DNA from: Trichostrongylus colubriformis
Lineage: Eukaryota > Nematoda > Chromadorea > Rhabditida > Trichostrongylidae
Assembly (NCBI GenBank): GCA_963978905.1
Contig: OZ022256.1
Coordinates: 5,687,501 to 5,751,500 of the forward strand
Direction: 5' to 3'
Length of the DNA: 64,000 bases
Shown: positions 1-11,166 of the stretch, piece by piece
Numbering within the stretch: position 1 is the stretch's first letter
Layout of the letters: each line of letters starts with the position of its first letter
Notes under the pieces: model-generated
What the model saw: only the letters and a program-made list of their open reading frames with translations
Database searches by the model: none
Told to the model about the DNA's origin: nothing
Program-made: the position numbers and the translations under genes

Positions 1-880
1 ATGCTCGCATGCTTGGCCTTGACTAGGCTGAGTTAATTGTCTGCGCTCTCACCAACTGGATAGAGATGCAGAGAAGGGAGTACAGTTTGTAGAGAAAGGA
101 ATTAAGTGGTAAAGTGTAGGTCTCGTAATGAAAAATTGATAGAACACGACATTAAAGGGGCGCCTGCACATTGCTTCCGGTCAGCTCAAATATAGATTTA
201 AGACTTCAATCATATGAATTGACTGGTCGTTGTTCGTTTACTACTCATATTCCACCAGGAAGGAGTAGTGGAAGGACTGAGAGGGTGTCAAAGCATAGTG
301 GGCCTTGTCAGTCATTTTCCCTCCCATGAACGCGGCCGTAATGTTTTTTTGCTCCTGCCTTGGTTAGTTTTTTCGGGGATGGGGAAAATACGCCAAAAAA
401 TCGCGTGGCCGCCCGCGGCGAGCGGCGCGGCGGGTGCGAGTGCAAGTGGCAGTGCTGGCAGCCTTCAAGCGAGACAGTGTGACAAAGGTGGAGGAGGCAG
501 AGTGGCGTGGCTGGAGGAGGCAGTGTGGCATGGCTTGAGTGCAGAAGTGACGTAGCCACGCTCTGCCGGGCTCCCAAAAGCGAAATCGATTCGCAAGTCG
601 TACTGGTGGCGCCGCGATGCTGACGCGATTTTTGGCGTATTCCCCCCACCCGTTTTTTGGACAGCGTTCAGTCCGTAAAAAAACTGTTAATGGCGGTGTT
701 CTTTTTGTATTAATTCTGATAATTTCCTCAGTAACTCTGATAAATATGTGGGGTTCGCTTTATTGTCAATAGTGACTGTATGTCAGTCTTTCTCTGCCAG
801 TCCAGTGATCTGCGACTTTAGCTCCATCCACTACAGTAATTAGGGAGTGTTTGAGTTCCATTTGATTTAATTAATTTCAG
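1..880. other. Window start: repeats, no gene seen
   Basis: No exon can be supported here. Positions about 395-625 hold a GC-rich dispersed repeat. The same sequence returns in opposite orientation near 33,000-33,175, including the block of alternating GCGGC and the flanking CGATTCGCAAGTCG-type ends. Both overlapping ORFs in this stretch are products of that GC-rich composition. The first exon of the plus-strand gene that begins at 881 must lie upstream, outside the window, or was not recognisable. Confidence 0.5.
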
Positions 881-1562
881 CTCAATTTGGACGAATATGC
901 TACATCAAGCTGTGATTCTTCATCATGGTCATCACGAACCACATCTGAAAATGTAAGATTCACTCACGTAGGGAATGTTAAGAAATAGCAAGGGTCACAG
1001 AGTTCAAGGATGTGGTTTCATCCACTTCTGTACCGTGGAAAACATTTTCTGAATTTGATGGGTTGTAAGCGATGAAAAACTACAATTGTCCCTCACTCAG
1101 TTGCACTCTTCCATTTCGGACAGGTTCCCACAACAAAACCCCTTCTCAATATGGAGACGAGAAGATGGTCTAGTGCAAAAAAACCGAATTCCGATGCTGA
1201 GAAGAGAGGTCATGCCAGAGTTGTCGAGGAGACGTCACCCACTCGAACCATCAGAGACCCAGGGAGGGGTAATCAAAGTAATCAGAAGTGAGAGAACATG
1301 ATTTCTGTGAAAGAACGCCCGAGTTTCAAGGGGACGACGTGCGGCAGAACGAAAAACGCGCCTTCAACCTTTATAACGGTCCTGCACTGGTGCATCGACC
1401 GATCAGCCGTGGTGGGCGAAGCAACGACCGCGGCTCCGCGTGACCCTTGCAACGCCTTCGCAAATGAAGCAGTAGGCGCGAGAACATACCCTCAGGCAGG
1501 CTCAGTGTTGAGGAAAAAGTCTCACTATACATGTCTATGCTAGATGATAATGAGAATGCGCC
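881..1562 (+). CDS. Unidentified serine-rich gene, four internal exons
   Basis: Four exons fit by splice site and phase: 881-952, 1124-1208, 1286-1439 and 1500-1562. The first acceptor is TTAATTTCAG. The exons have lengths 72, 85, 154 and 63, with jun­ction phases 0, 1 and 2 that close without a stop. Decoded pieces include LDEYATSSCDSSSWSSRTTS, then NMETRRWSSAKKPNSDAEKR, then EHDFCERTPEFQGDDVRQNE, then LSVEEKVSLYMSMLDDNENA. The last donor (CC, then GTAAGC) leaves phase 2, so more exons follow. The introns of 77 and 60 nt are small, as is normal in nematodes. The product is serine-rich and then acidic, probably disordered. I do not recognise the family. The exons at 4,795-10,433 on the same strand probably belong to the same gene, but the linking exon was not found. 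Confidence 0.55.
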
Positions 1563-1796
1563 GTAAGCCAACCCTTTCCTGCGGGAAAATTCGATTGAAT
1601 TTGAGTGATTAGCATAAAAATTACAGTAATGAAATATTTTTGACTTTAGATAGCTGCTGATACTGAAAAATGTCAAAATACAGTAATAAAATACTTCGTG
1701 ATACTATGCAATCGGCAATAGTTACTGATACTGTAGAGATTATGTAGATGTAAAGGAGGTCGTATGTGGGTCTCCATTGAGGAAGGGATCGCATTA

Positions 1797-2285
1797 AAGT
1801 GGCCTTTTTGGCACTATCAACCCAGAGCTACCCCACTACCTCTCCAACCAATGTGGTCGGAGAAGTGATTTCCGAAAAACTTTTCGATTTAGCTGCACAC
1901 TTCTACCCAGGAGTATTTCGACCCATAGAGCACGAATATGACATTCGTTTGGCACGAAACCGCTCGGCGCCTGCGCCATAAGGGTAGTTTGACTTCCTGA
2001 GTAAGAATATCACACTCAATACATATCACATTCGTGTTCTTCGGGTCGAAATACCCCTTGGGACAAATTTTGAGCGAGTTTGGTGATCCACCCTATTTTG
2101 GCGTCGGCCCCTACGGCGCAGGCGCCAAGCAGTTTCGCGCCAAACGAACGTCATATTCGTGTTCTACGGGTCGAATTACCCTTGAGTAGAAGTCTGCAGC
2201 CAAATCGAAAAAGTTTTCCAAAAATCACCTCTTCGACCACATCAGTTGGAGAGGTGTTGGGGCAGCTCTGGGTCAATAGTGCTGC
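1797..2285. repeat. Foldback element (family A), inverted arms
   Basis: Arms 1,797-1,985 and 2,080-2,285 are inverted copies of each other. Each carries the string CATATTCGTG(T/C)TCTA-GGTCGAA and a GC palindromic core of the form GGCGCCTG-GGCGC. Related copies lie at 46,020-46,400, 48,410-48,650 and 53,710-53,990. ORFs in this stretch (for example the 116-codon one at 2,080) are shadows of the repeat. No transposase is encoded, so this is a non-autonomous element. Confidence 0.7.
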
Positions 2286-2777
2286 CTTTTTCCTCGGCAT
2301 CTGGGTGTACTCTGTCCAGGGAGGCAAAAGGCTCTACATGCCTAAAAATGAACAGGACGCTAATTCCAAGATCACGCGTTGGGAGAGGCGCCACTCCTCC
2401 CTGAGCCATTTTCCTCTCACTATGATGTAATCGATAGGAATGCTCGGGATCTGTGCTTGTGGTAGGGAAGGTCGCTAGTAATTCGCCTTCAATGGTTGAT
2501 CGCCACTAATAAGCAAGTGCAACATAAGCCAAGGCGATACACCATGTGGCGGCCACGCGATCGTAAACAAATGCAATAGATGTTCTCGAACAGTAAATAT
2601 GAGGGCACCCAGAATATAGATGATACTCCCACAAGAAAAAAAAAGTGTTCTGAAGCCTCTAATTGCATAGGTGCACCAAACTTCATTTATAATTGGATTA
2701 TTCATTCATTGTGTTGGTCTATAACTTCGGGTCTACTTCGCAATTTTTCTTTATCCATTTTCTATTTATATTACTCA

Positions 2778-3040
2778 CACTGATGGTGGAGGTGGTGTAG
2801 TGACAGGTGGCGCGCACCCAACTCTCATGGTGCGGGAATCAAATCCCATACCAACGCCCGCCCAGGCCAACCAAGCCGTCCATCCCTCCGGGGTCGGTGA
2901 ATTGGTACCAGACTCGTCTGGGAGGATAAAAGCACTGACTTGTACATCGGCTGGCCACCGCAAGTCATTGTATAGGCCACATCACATTCACCAGCCATCA
3001 CTATTCTGAATGGAACTAGAATGTGCGGCGCATCCACAAA
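2778..3040. repeat. Dispersed repeat (family B)
   Basis: This stretch begins near GGTGGTGTAGTGACAGGTGG and contains GGTCGGTGAATTGGTACCAG. Related, partly deleted copies lie at 61,190-61,370 (opposite orientation) and about 42,190-42,425 (opposite orientation). Several overlapping ORFs on both strands read through it, which is typical of a repeat and not of a gene. Confidence 0.65.
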
Positions 3041-3216
3041 AGGGATTGATTAACGCCAAAAACTTTATCCTTTTTACTTTATTACTCACACTGATCACAC
3101 TGTTTACATTATTTGCATTCGTTCAACGTAATATAAATCCCCAGTTGACTGGCACGCACTACTGTGCGCGAAATACCATGTGCGTCAGTAGGTGGACCGA
3201 AATCGTTTTTTTTTCG

Positions 3217-3455
3217 AGGACAGAGTATTCCAGTGCACGCTCCGCAAACCGTGGGAGGAACTTGACTTGGTGCATGGGTGCTCCTTACTTCTTTTCCCAT
3301 ATCCTACCCATCCCAAACTTGTTTCCATAGTCTGAAAACGGAACATTTCAGTGCACACCCCGCCCACCGTGGGCGGAACCTAACTTGCTCCATGTGTGGG
3401 CTTTACTTCCTGTTCCATGTACTACCCATACCAAACTAGTCCCCATCTCCACAGC
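3217..3455. repeat. Two tandem copies of a ~119-bp unit
   Basis: Units 3,217-3,335 and 3,336-3,455 align along their whole length. Both have TTCCAGTGCAC or TTTCAGTGCAC near the start, CCGTGGG-GGAAC in the middle and CTACCCAT-CCAAACT near the end. They have diverged by roughly a quarter of positions, so the duplication is old. Confidence 0.75.
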
Positions 3456-4357
3456 TCGTTTTCCATATAAGACCTGATTTTGTGGCAAATGGAGGGACGG
3501 ACGGAAAGACACACAGACGAAGCGTTTCGTATACAGTAGGGATCGCAACTATCTATAACAGTCAACACATCGGCTGTTGCTTGATTTTCCTGCTGTGGAA
3601 TTCCACAGACATTTGGTCAAAGAAAGACTGAAAGTCGGTTTCAAATCGCTTTTGATAGCTTGTTAGTACTTCACCAGAAAGTGAGCTACAGAGCAAAATA
3701 GGTGATGATCAGTTTGCACTAGGTCAAGGCACAGCCTTGAAAGCTCAGTTCACGACACTAATACAGGGGATGCTCAGGGACGAAAAGGTGAAGAAAAACT
3801 GAAACCTTCAAACCTTGCGTAAAAAGCTTCTCATAGCCTATGGCTTCGAGGAGAACTGAGGCATAAAAAAGGACGAAAATGAAATCAAGCATGCCGAGTC
3901 TAAGACATTGGCACAAGGCATCGGTAGTGAATGTCATGATTTAAAGGGTGTCCGTGTTTTTGAAAAACAAATCCAATTTTAAATAAATAGTGCCAGGGCT
4001 GCACCATCAGTTGAGAAATCGTTCTCCCCTATGTTTCGAAGGTGTTTTTGCCCAAAACCCATCATTTGGCACAATCCAGGCGGTTCCCGTGCAATGCTCT
4101 TGATAAACTAAGCCTCCAGGAGGGGTCGCCTTTGGTACCTGTAGAGGACGAGGGGGGGGGGGAGGGGTCGTACTGAAGCGGCTATTTCGCTTGACACTTG
4201 AGAGTGCCCTGGCTACTAACCACGAGTCACATTATTACGGCAGTCAACAAAATAGCTCATAAGAATCTCCTGGAATAAGCCATGCATCCGCTTTCGAGCC
4301 AAAATGATTGCAATCGAAGTCTTCTCGCCCACGGCAACAGCAGCATTCGTCATTTTT

Positions 4358-4404
4358 AGTTACTTCACGTGGTAGGCTAATTGTGCCTACCACGTGAAGT
4401 AACT
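4358..4404. repeat. Perfect 20-bp inverted repeat with 7-nt loop
   Basis: Arm AGTTACTTCACGTGGTAGGC is followed by the loop TAATTGT and then the exact reverse complement of the arm. Directly after it (4,405-4,458) comes a short tandem array of about 2.5 copies of a 23-bp unit starting GTTCCTTTCCTGTTCC. Confidence 0.95.
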
Positions 4405-4794
4405 GTTCCTTTCCTGTTCCACTATCTGTTCCTTTCCTGTTCCACTATCTGTTCCTTTCACCACAGTAATAAAAGTATTTGCAGCTTCGAAAACAATGAG
4501 CACCATACCGTTAAATAAGAAACGCCGATTGCTAACTATGAAATTTAATTCATTTTCAACGTGTATCGTTTTAACGTATGTTTTCGACTAAATTAAAAAA
4601 ATGGTTAAGGATGATGATTATGCTGCTTCAAAGAGAACACAATCCATGCTCAGTATCAGGACTCTCAAATGCTCTACAACCGCCAAATTGGCAGCATGTA
4701 AATCGGTGACTTTTATTTCTGCTAGTTTTTGAAAAACCCGTAGTTTTCTCTCAATTTTTCATATCTAATTATATTTGATCAAGTCCAAGTTTAG

Positions 4795-7700
4795 GCATTC
4801 TCGTCACTCAACATTCGTCCAAAGAAGAATCGTGCTTCATTGTTTCATTTCAATCCGTTGGATGAACTCTCGAACACTGAAGATTTCCTGGATTTCAATG
4901 AGAGCACATCATCGCGGGGTGAAAATGAAGACGTCAGCATCGATGACCTGTTCAATGCCCTGAAAATGCATGAAGAATCGTTTATGAGTACGAAAAGGTT
5001 GGAGTGCACAGATGAACCTCACATAGAGGTCTACACGTTTTGAAATCGCTTCCAGTAACTGCATTCCAAGTGCAGTGATCAGAGTCGAAAATTTTGTTCC
5101 AACTCGCAAACCACGCCCACTCCAAGGCTACGCCCCATTTTCGATTTGCCACCAACTTGAAAGGAAACTTATTTTTGAGAAAATCGAATTCTGTATCTAA
5201 ATTGCATAGGATATTTTGCAATTTATTTTTTAAATTAATGTTTTGCGTCTCATAATGGAGAATGGAAACTACTGAATTTCATTGGTAATTCATTAAGATG
5301 GGGGGGGGGCAGTTCGCAGATGGGGTTATTCTTGTACACAATTTACGTGGTGAATCCGTGAACATGTCAATGGCGCGTTAATCATGCAGATAGCATGTCA
5401 AAGTTCAATGTTTGACAAGTTCGACACGTTAGGGAGCACAAGACTACGAAATGACCCTCCCTAGCACTCACCCATTAGACTGACCCTGAATTTTTTCATA
5501 AAGTTGCCTATGAATAAACGCAGTATGACCACGTGCGGTGAACGTAAACCGTTGCATTTAGCATTTCATCTCTACCGTCGACAATTCGACGCAAACAGAT
5601 CGTCATCAAAGAGCCGGACGATTCTAGCAAAATCTATTTCGACTACAGATCCAAAAAACGAAAACCGCTGCCATTCAGAAGCGGTAGCTCTACACCAAGG
5701 TATTTCTTACTATTTTTCATTCTATTGGAAATGTAATACAAATCTTCGCTGAAACTCGACTAAACAAGAACTCATGAAATGAAGTGAAGTCATTCGAAAA
5801 CTGCTATTTTTACAGTACTTTGAAATCTTTCCAATAATTCAAAAGCTTTGTGGAGATTTAAGAAAAGCATGCATTCCGAAAAAGCAACTTTGGAAGATTA
5901 TTCATGTTGACGAGCTTGAAGTTTTGTATTTATCTTGTGAACGCGCAAAACCGGCCAGAAATTTCCTTATGAACTTGTACGTCAACGATACTGCTTTCCG
6001 TTATCGATACTGCATTCTTCGCCGGTAGAAGAACGATTTAAAGGCAGCATTAGGGGTAATGTGGTGGAGAAATCCCTACAAGAAGTTCTCACATGGTAGT
6101 CCTGGGCCTAGGAAGGCTATCTGTGGCGGAATTCCGATGAAAAAGCGCCCCTCCGAGCTGTAGAAACGCCACAGAACGCCGAAACCGCCCATCTGTCCCG
6201 TCTCTTGATACGTCGATCCGCCTTCGGATGACGTAACTCCCGATTGACTGGGGTGGGAGCGGCTAAGGAGATGCGGCAGGATTGAAGGTTTTGCGGCGCG
6301 CTTTCGCAGTTTTAGCTCGAAGCTCACTCCAAAAAACTGATGCTGTCGTATTTCCAAACATTCTCTTGTGTTGACTTGGCAACATGCCAGTGGAAAACTA
6401 GATCAGACTACCCGCCTCTTGACGGATAGGTCGTCCGCGTCGAGAATCAACACTGGAAAGGGGGTCCTAATTCTCGGGTCCATCCGTTGTTTCTTCACTG
6501 TCCTGTTACTACAGTGTGTCCCAAAAGTATAGGTCCACCCTATTTTTCATCCATATCCCCAGAATGGACCAGTGATTCCTTTCCAAATTTTTATCTGTGA
6601 TACCTGATCACTAAAGCGATCAAACGCCTAGGTAAAATTGGAGACATAAAATTGCAAAATTTTATTTGCTTTCTTTTTCAAAAATAAGGGTGTCCCAAAA
6701 GTATAGGTCCACTCAGTCTCTCCGCCCTGTTTCCATTGAAAGGTAAGTTGTGAAGTAGATGTGCTGGCGCATCCTTCTGAGATTTACTCTACAGTGCCAT
6801 GCCACAAGGTACGCATTTATCCGAGTACGAAAAAGGGCAAATTCTGGCCTACAAGGACGCGGGACACAGCAATCGCAAAATTTATGAGAAGATGAACCTA
6901 TCCCACTACTTGATCAGCAGCTTCTGTCGCAACATGGACCTGTACGGAACGAAGAAGAGAAGTGGAAGGCTGCAGAAGCTTTCTGCGAGGCAGAAGTGTC
7001 GGATCCTTGACGCTGCGTCCAATTCCAGAAAGGGTGTTCGTCGGCTGTGCAGGGAACTGGCACCTCATGTATGTATTTACCGCTGTTTATATGGTAGTAA
7101 ATTACTTTCTAGAACGTCCTGATATGCCCTGGAATCCGTACGATGCGTAATGAATAGTATCCTGCTCTTACCAAAGCGAGAGAAGGCGGCACAAACCATA
7201 ACATTACAACCAGTGAATCCGCGCCTCGAAAAGTGGCGCGGCTCCTTCCTCAAATCCTTCCAATGACTTGCCAAGCCTCCAATTTGAACCTTTCTCATCA
7301 AAAAAGATACCGGCAACGCTATTACTGATACGCCGTGAACTACACTATGTCAATAATGTAACCCTGCAGGCTACCTCATCCCATTGATGCATCCAGCTGA
7401 CATTTTACTTGGCAAAATGGATTCGAGCCTCTTCGTGCGCCCTCGTGAAGTATGCCATGAACGAAAACCGTCTTCGCTCGATGTGAGAAGACGACTTGAG
7501 CAGACAGTGCACAGTGCTTTTCGATGCAGTAGGTGCCAGTCCCCTGCACAGCCGACAAACACCCTTCCTGAAATTGGACGCAGCGTTAGGATCCGACGCT
7601 TCTGCCTCTCAGAAAGCTTCTGCAGCCTTCTTCTCTGTTTCGTTCCGTACAGGTCCATGGTGCGACAGAAGGTGCTGATAAAGTTGTGGGATAGGCCCAT

Positions 7701-10433
7701 CTTCACAGAAATTTTGCGATTACTGAGTCCCACATCCTTGTAGGCCAGAATTTGCCCTTTTTCGTACTCGGATAAATGCGTACCGTGTGGCATGGCACTG
7801 TAGAGTAAATCTCAGAAGGATGCGTCAACACATCTACTTCACAACTTACCTATCGATGGAAGCAAGGCGGAAAGACTGAGTGGACCTATACTTTTGGGAC
7901 ACCCTTATTTTTGAAAAAAAAGCATATAAAATTTTGCAATTTCACGTCTCCAATTTTACTGAGGCGTTTGATCGCTACAGTGATCAGGTACCACAGATAA
8001 AAATTTGGAAAGGAATCACTGGTCCATTCTAGAGATATGGATGAAAAATAGGGTGGACCTATACTTTTGGGACACACTGTAGGCATCTCGACTTTCACAT
8101 TCACTACTTCTTTTACTTTTCGTCCGAATTTCCCTAATGCTGCATTTGAGAGGTTGAAAGTTTCCGGCCCTAGTCATTCCCTTATCGGGATAAGGCGCGC
8201 ATTCTACTTCCATCCAGAATCGAATGAAATTGCGCCTCGTCAGTGTCTACCGAGGTGCCAGCCGATGTACAAGTTATTGTTTTATCCTGCCATACCTGTC
8301 CGGTGGGTGTATACCCTAATGTCAGAATTTCGCATGAAGACGAGCGGTGTGCGACGCATAGTGTGCGAACTATGCGCGTCGCGGTAGTTGGGTCTAACAA
8401 CGATTACACGGTAACGCTAGAGCCGCGATACGCAATTGCATTATAATCGTTTCAAGACTCAACAACATGCGCCTTTAGCTCGTCCGCATTCACGTTGCTT
8501 CGCTTGCGACATGCCGGTGCGAAATCCTGACATAAGGGTACACAACCCTGTCCATAACCATTCACTTACCCAGCAGGGATAGAAGGCCCTGTTGATCTGG
8601 GTGGATTATAGGTGCGTGATGAGATCCCCGCGCCATATGAGTGGGAATACATGCCAGCTCTCGTTACCCCACCTCCATGGGTGAGTACCGTTATGTCAGA
8701 ATTTCGCACCGCGGCGTGTGGGAAGCGAAGCGATGCGGACCAGCTATTTGTGCCGTGTTGTTGGGTGCAAAAGCGACTACAAGTCAACTGTGTACGTCAC
8801 ACTCAGCATTACCGTTTATTCGCTTCAAGACCCAACTATAGCGCGCATAGCTCGCACACACAGCGTCGCACACCGTTCGTGCGAAATCCTGACATAAGCG
8901 TACACATCCTACCTTCATCTGGAGGACAATCACGTATGTGACGCGTTCGATGATGATCAATCTTTGCATGGAAGCGCCATATGCACTTCGCTATTCTTTC
9001 GGAATCGTAGGTAGTAATTGTGTGCGTGGCGCGGTTCGATTTCGCGGTCATCCATTGGCCGTCTTTCCTGTAGGCCTTAGTCAAATCAAGAAAATAGTAC
9101 CGTACCATTCACACCAACAATTTCGCACGTGTGTACTGTCGTTTCACAAAACTTTCAAAGTTCTTTTCGAGTGAGTGAGTTTTTATGGGTTGGCGGTTTC
9201 CTTTCTCATGGCGAGTCACTTCGCATTTCTTGAGCCATTGCCAGCAAACCGTTCTCATAACCTTTCGCTACCAAAGTTGTTGTGTATACCTGCCATCAAG
9301 GAACCTTGAGAAGGTCAACTAGCCCCACCGAGGTCAATTCACGTGCTACAAAAAGAGTGATGACCAACCGAGCCGCGTTTCCGTAGCTCGTTTTTCATCG
9401 GCTCCTTTTTCTCCTTCCATCACTAATCATTTATCATCTTGTTTCTCTAGTCCCTTCCACAGACCGTTTTCTCTGAATCGTTTGACGTTTTAAGGTCAAC
9501 GAACTCGGTGTATTGGCATGAACACAAATGCTTGTACTTTCGCCTAACGAAACAAGAAACGATGTTTTAGGGAATGCTGCGATTGGGACCCAATAGTTCA
9601 AGGGATATTAGCACTTTACTGAATGAGTAAACAAAGGGTATTACCGGGAAAATTCAGTTCCGAGAAAAGAATCGGTGTCAAAGTGCAATTTTATGCTTCC
9701 TTGACGAGTCTGGGTAGGTACTGCAAATACTGGGGACTCCCTCATAGTTTATGCCGTGCTAGCCTAAGCCGGAAGGCTTGCTTCTAATCTCATTGCCTGT
9801 TCATACCGCGTTATCCAAATCTCCGTAAAAATTCTGCAATTCCAAGTGAAACTGAAGCGCGTGGGGAGCAGGGTACTCCGGGGTGTCGAGGAAAATAGCT
9901 GCCGGCTCAGTACGATCCCCCCCTCCATGGGTACCAAATACGACCCCACACCATTTTCGACATCTATAATACCAGTAACTATTGCCGGATTGTACAGTTG
10001 CAATGTGTTTTACTGATATTATTTTGTTGTACTCTTACTTGAAGCAAGCATAATTATTTCACATTTCCCTATACGAGTTCGCTGCTCATCTGCTTATTAA
10101 AAATTCAGATTCTACAGCTCATCGCAGACTTCAGCAGGGAATACCCCCCTCCCCTACGTCCGGTCAAAGACGACCCCTGTCGAGGAATCCTAGACTCCCG
10201 GTGTACCCTGATAGGGCGGCTCGACAAGATTGACCATAACTTCGTTTTTGGCCTTCCTTTTCTTCATGTCATATCCAATAGGATTACTGCCTAAACCATA
10301 TGAAATGAATTAAAATTGATTTATTGATTACAGATCGATATTGAAAAAAGAGCCCTCGTTGTGCCACACGCATCTCTACGAAGAGGTTGAAGGAGATCAC
10401 CTTTCACCATTGCCAGACGATGTTCGACCTCAG
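4795..10433 (+). CDS. Unidentified acidic/basic gene, three exons (internal)
   Basis: Exons 4,795-4,997, 5,562-5,699 and 10,334-10,433 (203, 138 and 100 nt) join in phase 2, then 2, and end in phase 0. The first piece is acidic (FHFNPLDELSNTEDFLDFNE, then VSIDDLFNALKMHEESFMST). The second is basic (IRRKQIVIKEPDDSSKIYFD, then YRSKKRKPLPFRSGSSTP). The third continues RSILKKEPSLCHTHLYEEVE and ends PLPDDVRPQ. The T-P-R-S-I-L-K-K junction, made across a 4.6-kb intron, is a proline-directed kinase-type site in a basic context, common in chromosome- or cytoskeleton-associated proteins; that is inference only. The large intron contains the Tc1 composite and two foldback elements. The last donor GTACGT implies more exons. 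The product is not identified. It is probably continuous with the exons at 881-1,562. Confidence 0.55.
5783..6031 (+). CDS. Orphan exon-like ORF, hydrophobic/basic
   Basis: An open frame without a start codon runs to TAG at 6,029-6,031. It reads EVIRKLLFLQYFEIFPIIQK, then LCGDLRKACIPKKQLWKIIH, then VDELEVLYLSCERAKPARNF and ends YRYCILRR. Its composition looks like a folded, helical protein domain rather than chance sequence. A good acceptor (TATTTTTACAG) sits inside it at 5,811, but using it after the exon ending at 5,699 puts TAA in frame. A weaker AG upstream would keep phase. It may be an alternative 3' exon of the surrounding plus-strand gene, or a remnant of another gene. The family is not recognised; a BEN-like helical domain is a guess I would not defend. 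Confidence 0.35.
6032..6511. other. Intronic stretch, nothing assignable
   Basis: This lies between the orphan ORF and the Tc1 composite, inside the 5,700-10,333 intron. I see no exon, no clear terminal repeats and no RNA gene. The moderately GC-rich part at 6,110-6,345 may be another dispersed repeat, but no second copy was found in this window. Confidence 0.4.
6799..7065 (+). pseudogene. Tc1 transposase N-terminus, left arm
   Basis: It starts MPQGTHLSEYEKGQILAYKD, the first helix-turn-helix of a Tc1/mariner transposase, and continues LSHYLISSFCRNMDLYGTKK and a second DNA-binding region. Homology to the minus-strand copy stops near 7,065, where the two halves are joined, so no catalytic domain is present in this orientation. 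It cannot encode an active enzyme. Confidence 0.85.
7077..7793 (-). pseudogene. Tc1 transposase, right arm, frameshifted
   Basis: Reading from 7,793, it starts MPHGTHLSEYEKGQILAYKD with the HTH region, then shifts frame several times. A catalytic-domain stretch resembling the region before the second aspartate is seen in another frame (NVMVCAAFSRFGKSRILFIT, then YQDVLESNLLPY). It is cut at about 7,077 where the left arm begins. The second and third catalytic acidic residues and the C-terminus are absent. Confidence 0.85.
8313..8545. repeat. Foldback MITE (family C), copy 1
   Basis: The terminal inverted repeats are of the type TACCCT-ATGTCAGAATTTCGC and GCGAAATCCTGACATAAGGG. The interior has a second hairpin built from GTTGGGT...AAACGATTACA and its inverse. 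The same design is found at 8,688-8,912 and 37,974-38,192, with a degenerate copy at about 10,690-10,893. No coding capacity. Confidence 0.75.
8688..8912. repeat. Foldback MITE (family C), copy 2
   Basis: Its ends are TTATGTCAGAATTTCGCACC and GTGCGAAATCCTGACATAAG. The interior keeps GTTGTTGGGT and AAGCGACTACAAGTCAACTG. It lies 140 bp from copy 1 in the same orientation. Confidence 0.75.
8913..10333. other. Intronic stretch, no exon recognised
   Basis: This is the rest of the large intron of the plus-strand gene. Short ORFs on both strands are unsupported by splice signals. The acceptor TTTATTGATTACAG at 10,320-10,333 ends the intron. Confidence 0.45.
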
Positions 10434-10689
10434 GTACGTTCCCTGTTTATTTCGCTGCATACGGCTCGGTAGAAGACGTCTCCATTCACCTCCTTTGTAC
10501 GGCAAACGGAACCAATTTGACGTCGCGAGTCCTTAAAAAGCGACAAACGCGGTGATTTCACGGCAGAATCGGTGAGCAACTGAAACAAAGTATGAGACAG
10601 ACGGAGAGACGTCTATTGGCCCGTCGTATACCGTAGTCCTTGTCCACCGTAGACTATCTATGGAGCTGAATAAGGGAATTCTATGCTCC

Positions 10690-10893
10690 AGCGTCAGAAT
10701 TTCATATCGCGACGTACGGAGTGATGCATGCCACCAAGAGGCGCTACTGTAGTTGGGTCTTGAAGCAATTGTGATGTTATACGGCGCTCATAGTACTATG
10801 TACAATGCAATCAACAGCAAGGGAGGGATAAGCTGGCACGCATCGCGTCACGCGCTACGCGTCGCTATGCGAAATTCTGGCACAAAGAAGCAG
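10690..10893. repeat. Degenerate foldback MITE (family C)
   Basis: It starts GCGTCAGAATTTCATATCGC and ends near CGCTATGCGAAATTCTGGCA, with the GTAGTTGGGTCTTGAAGCAA motif inside. It is more diverged than the copies at 8.3-8.9 kb. Confidence 0.55.
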
Positions 10894-11166
10894 ACTCCAA
10901 TGGGCGGGCGGATAGTACGTGGATTGAGTTTAAAGGATATGTTAATGCCTAGTAAAATATGCTAAATTAGTTATGCATGAATTAGGCCTCATAGGGAGTA
11001 CTCCTTACCTATTTCTCAATCAGCAACTGCTGCGTTCGCTAACACCATTGATTAGATACAAATAAGCAAAACAAACGAATAAACAAATGCACCAGTTTTC
11101 CTATCGTGGCAACAGCTTGGGCTTCGAATATATTCACGTTCGTGGCATCAATCACTAAACTACATT

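Larger units (their letters stand above)
6512..8079. mobile_element. Inverted composite of two broken Tc1-like elements
   Basis: The element is flanked by TA at 6,510-6,511 and 8,080-8,081. It begins CAGTGTGTCCCAAAAGTATA and ends with its reverse complement. Each end has a second copy of the same terminal motif about 175 bp further in (6,688-6,714; 7,878-7,905), an IR/DR arrangement as in several Tc1-type transposons. Both arms carry the start of a transposase in head-to-head orientation. A shared, single-copy middle (about 7,065-7,535) continues only the minus-strand copy. TA flanks around the whole unit suggest that it moved as one piece. Confidence 0.9.
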
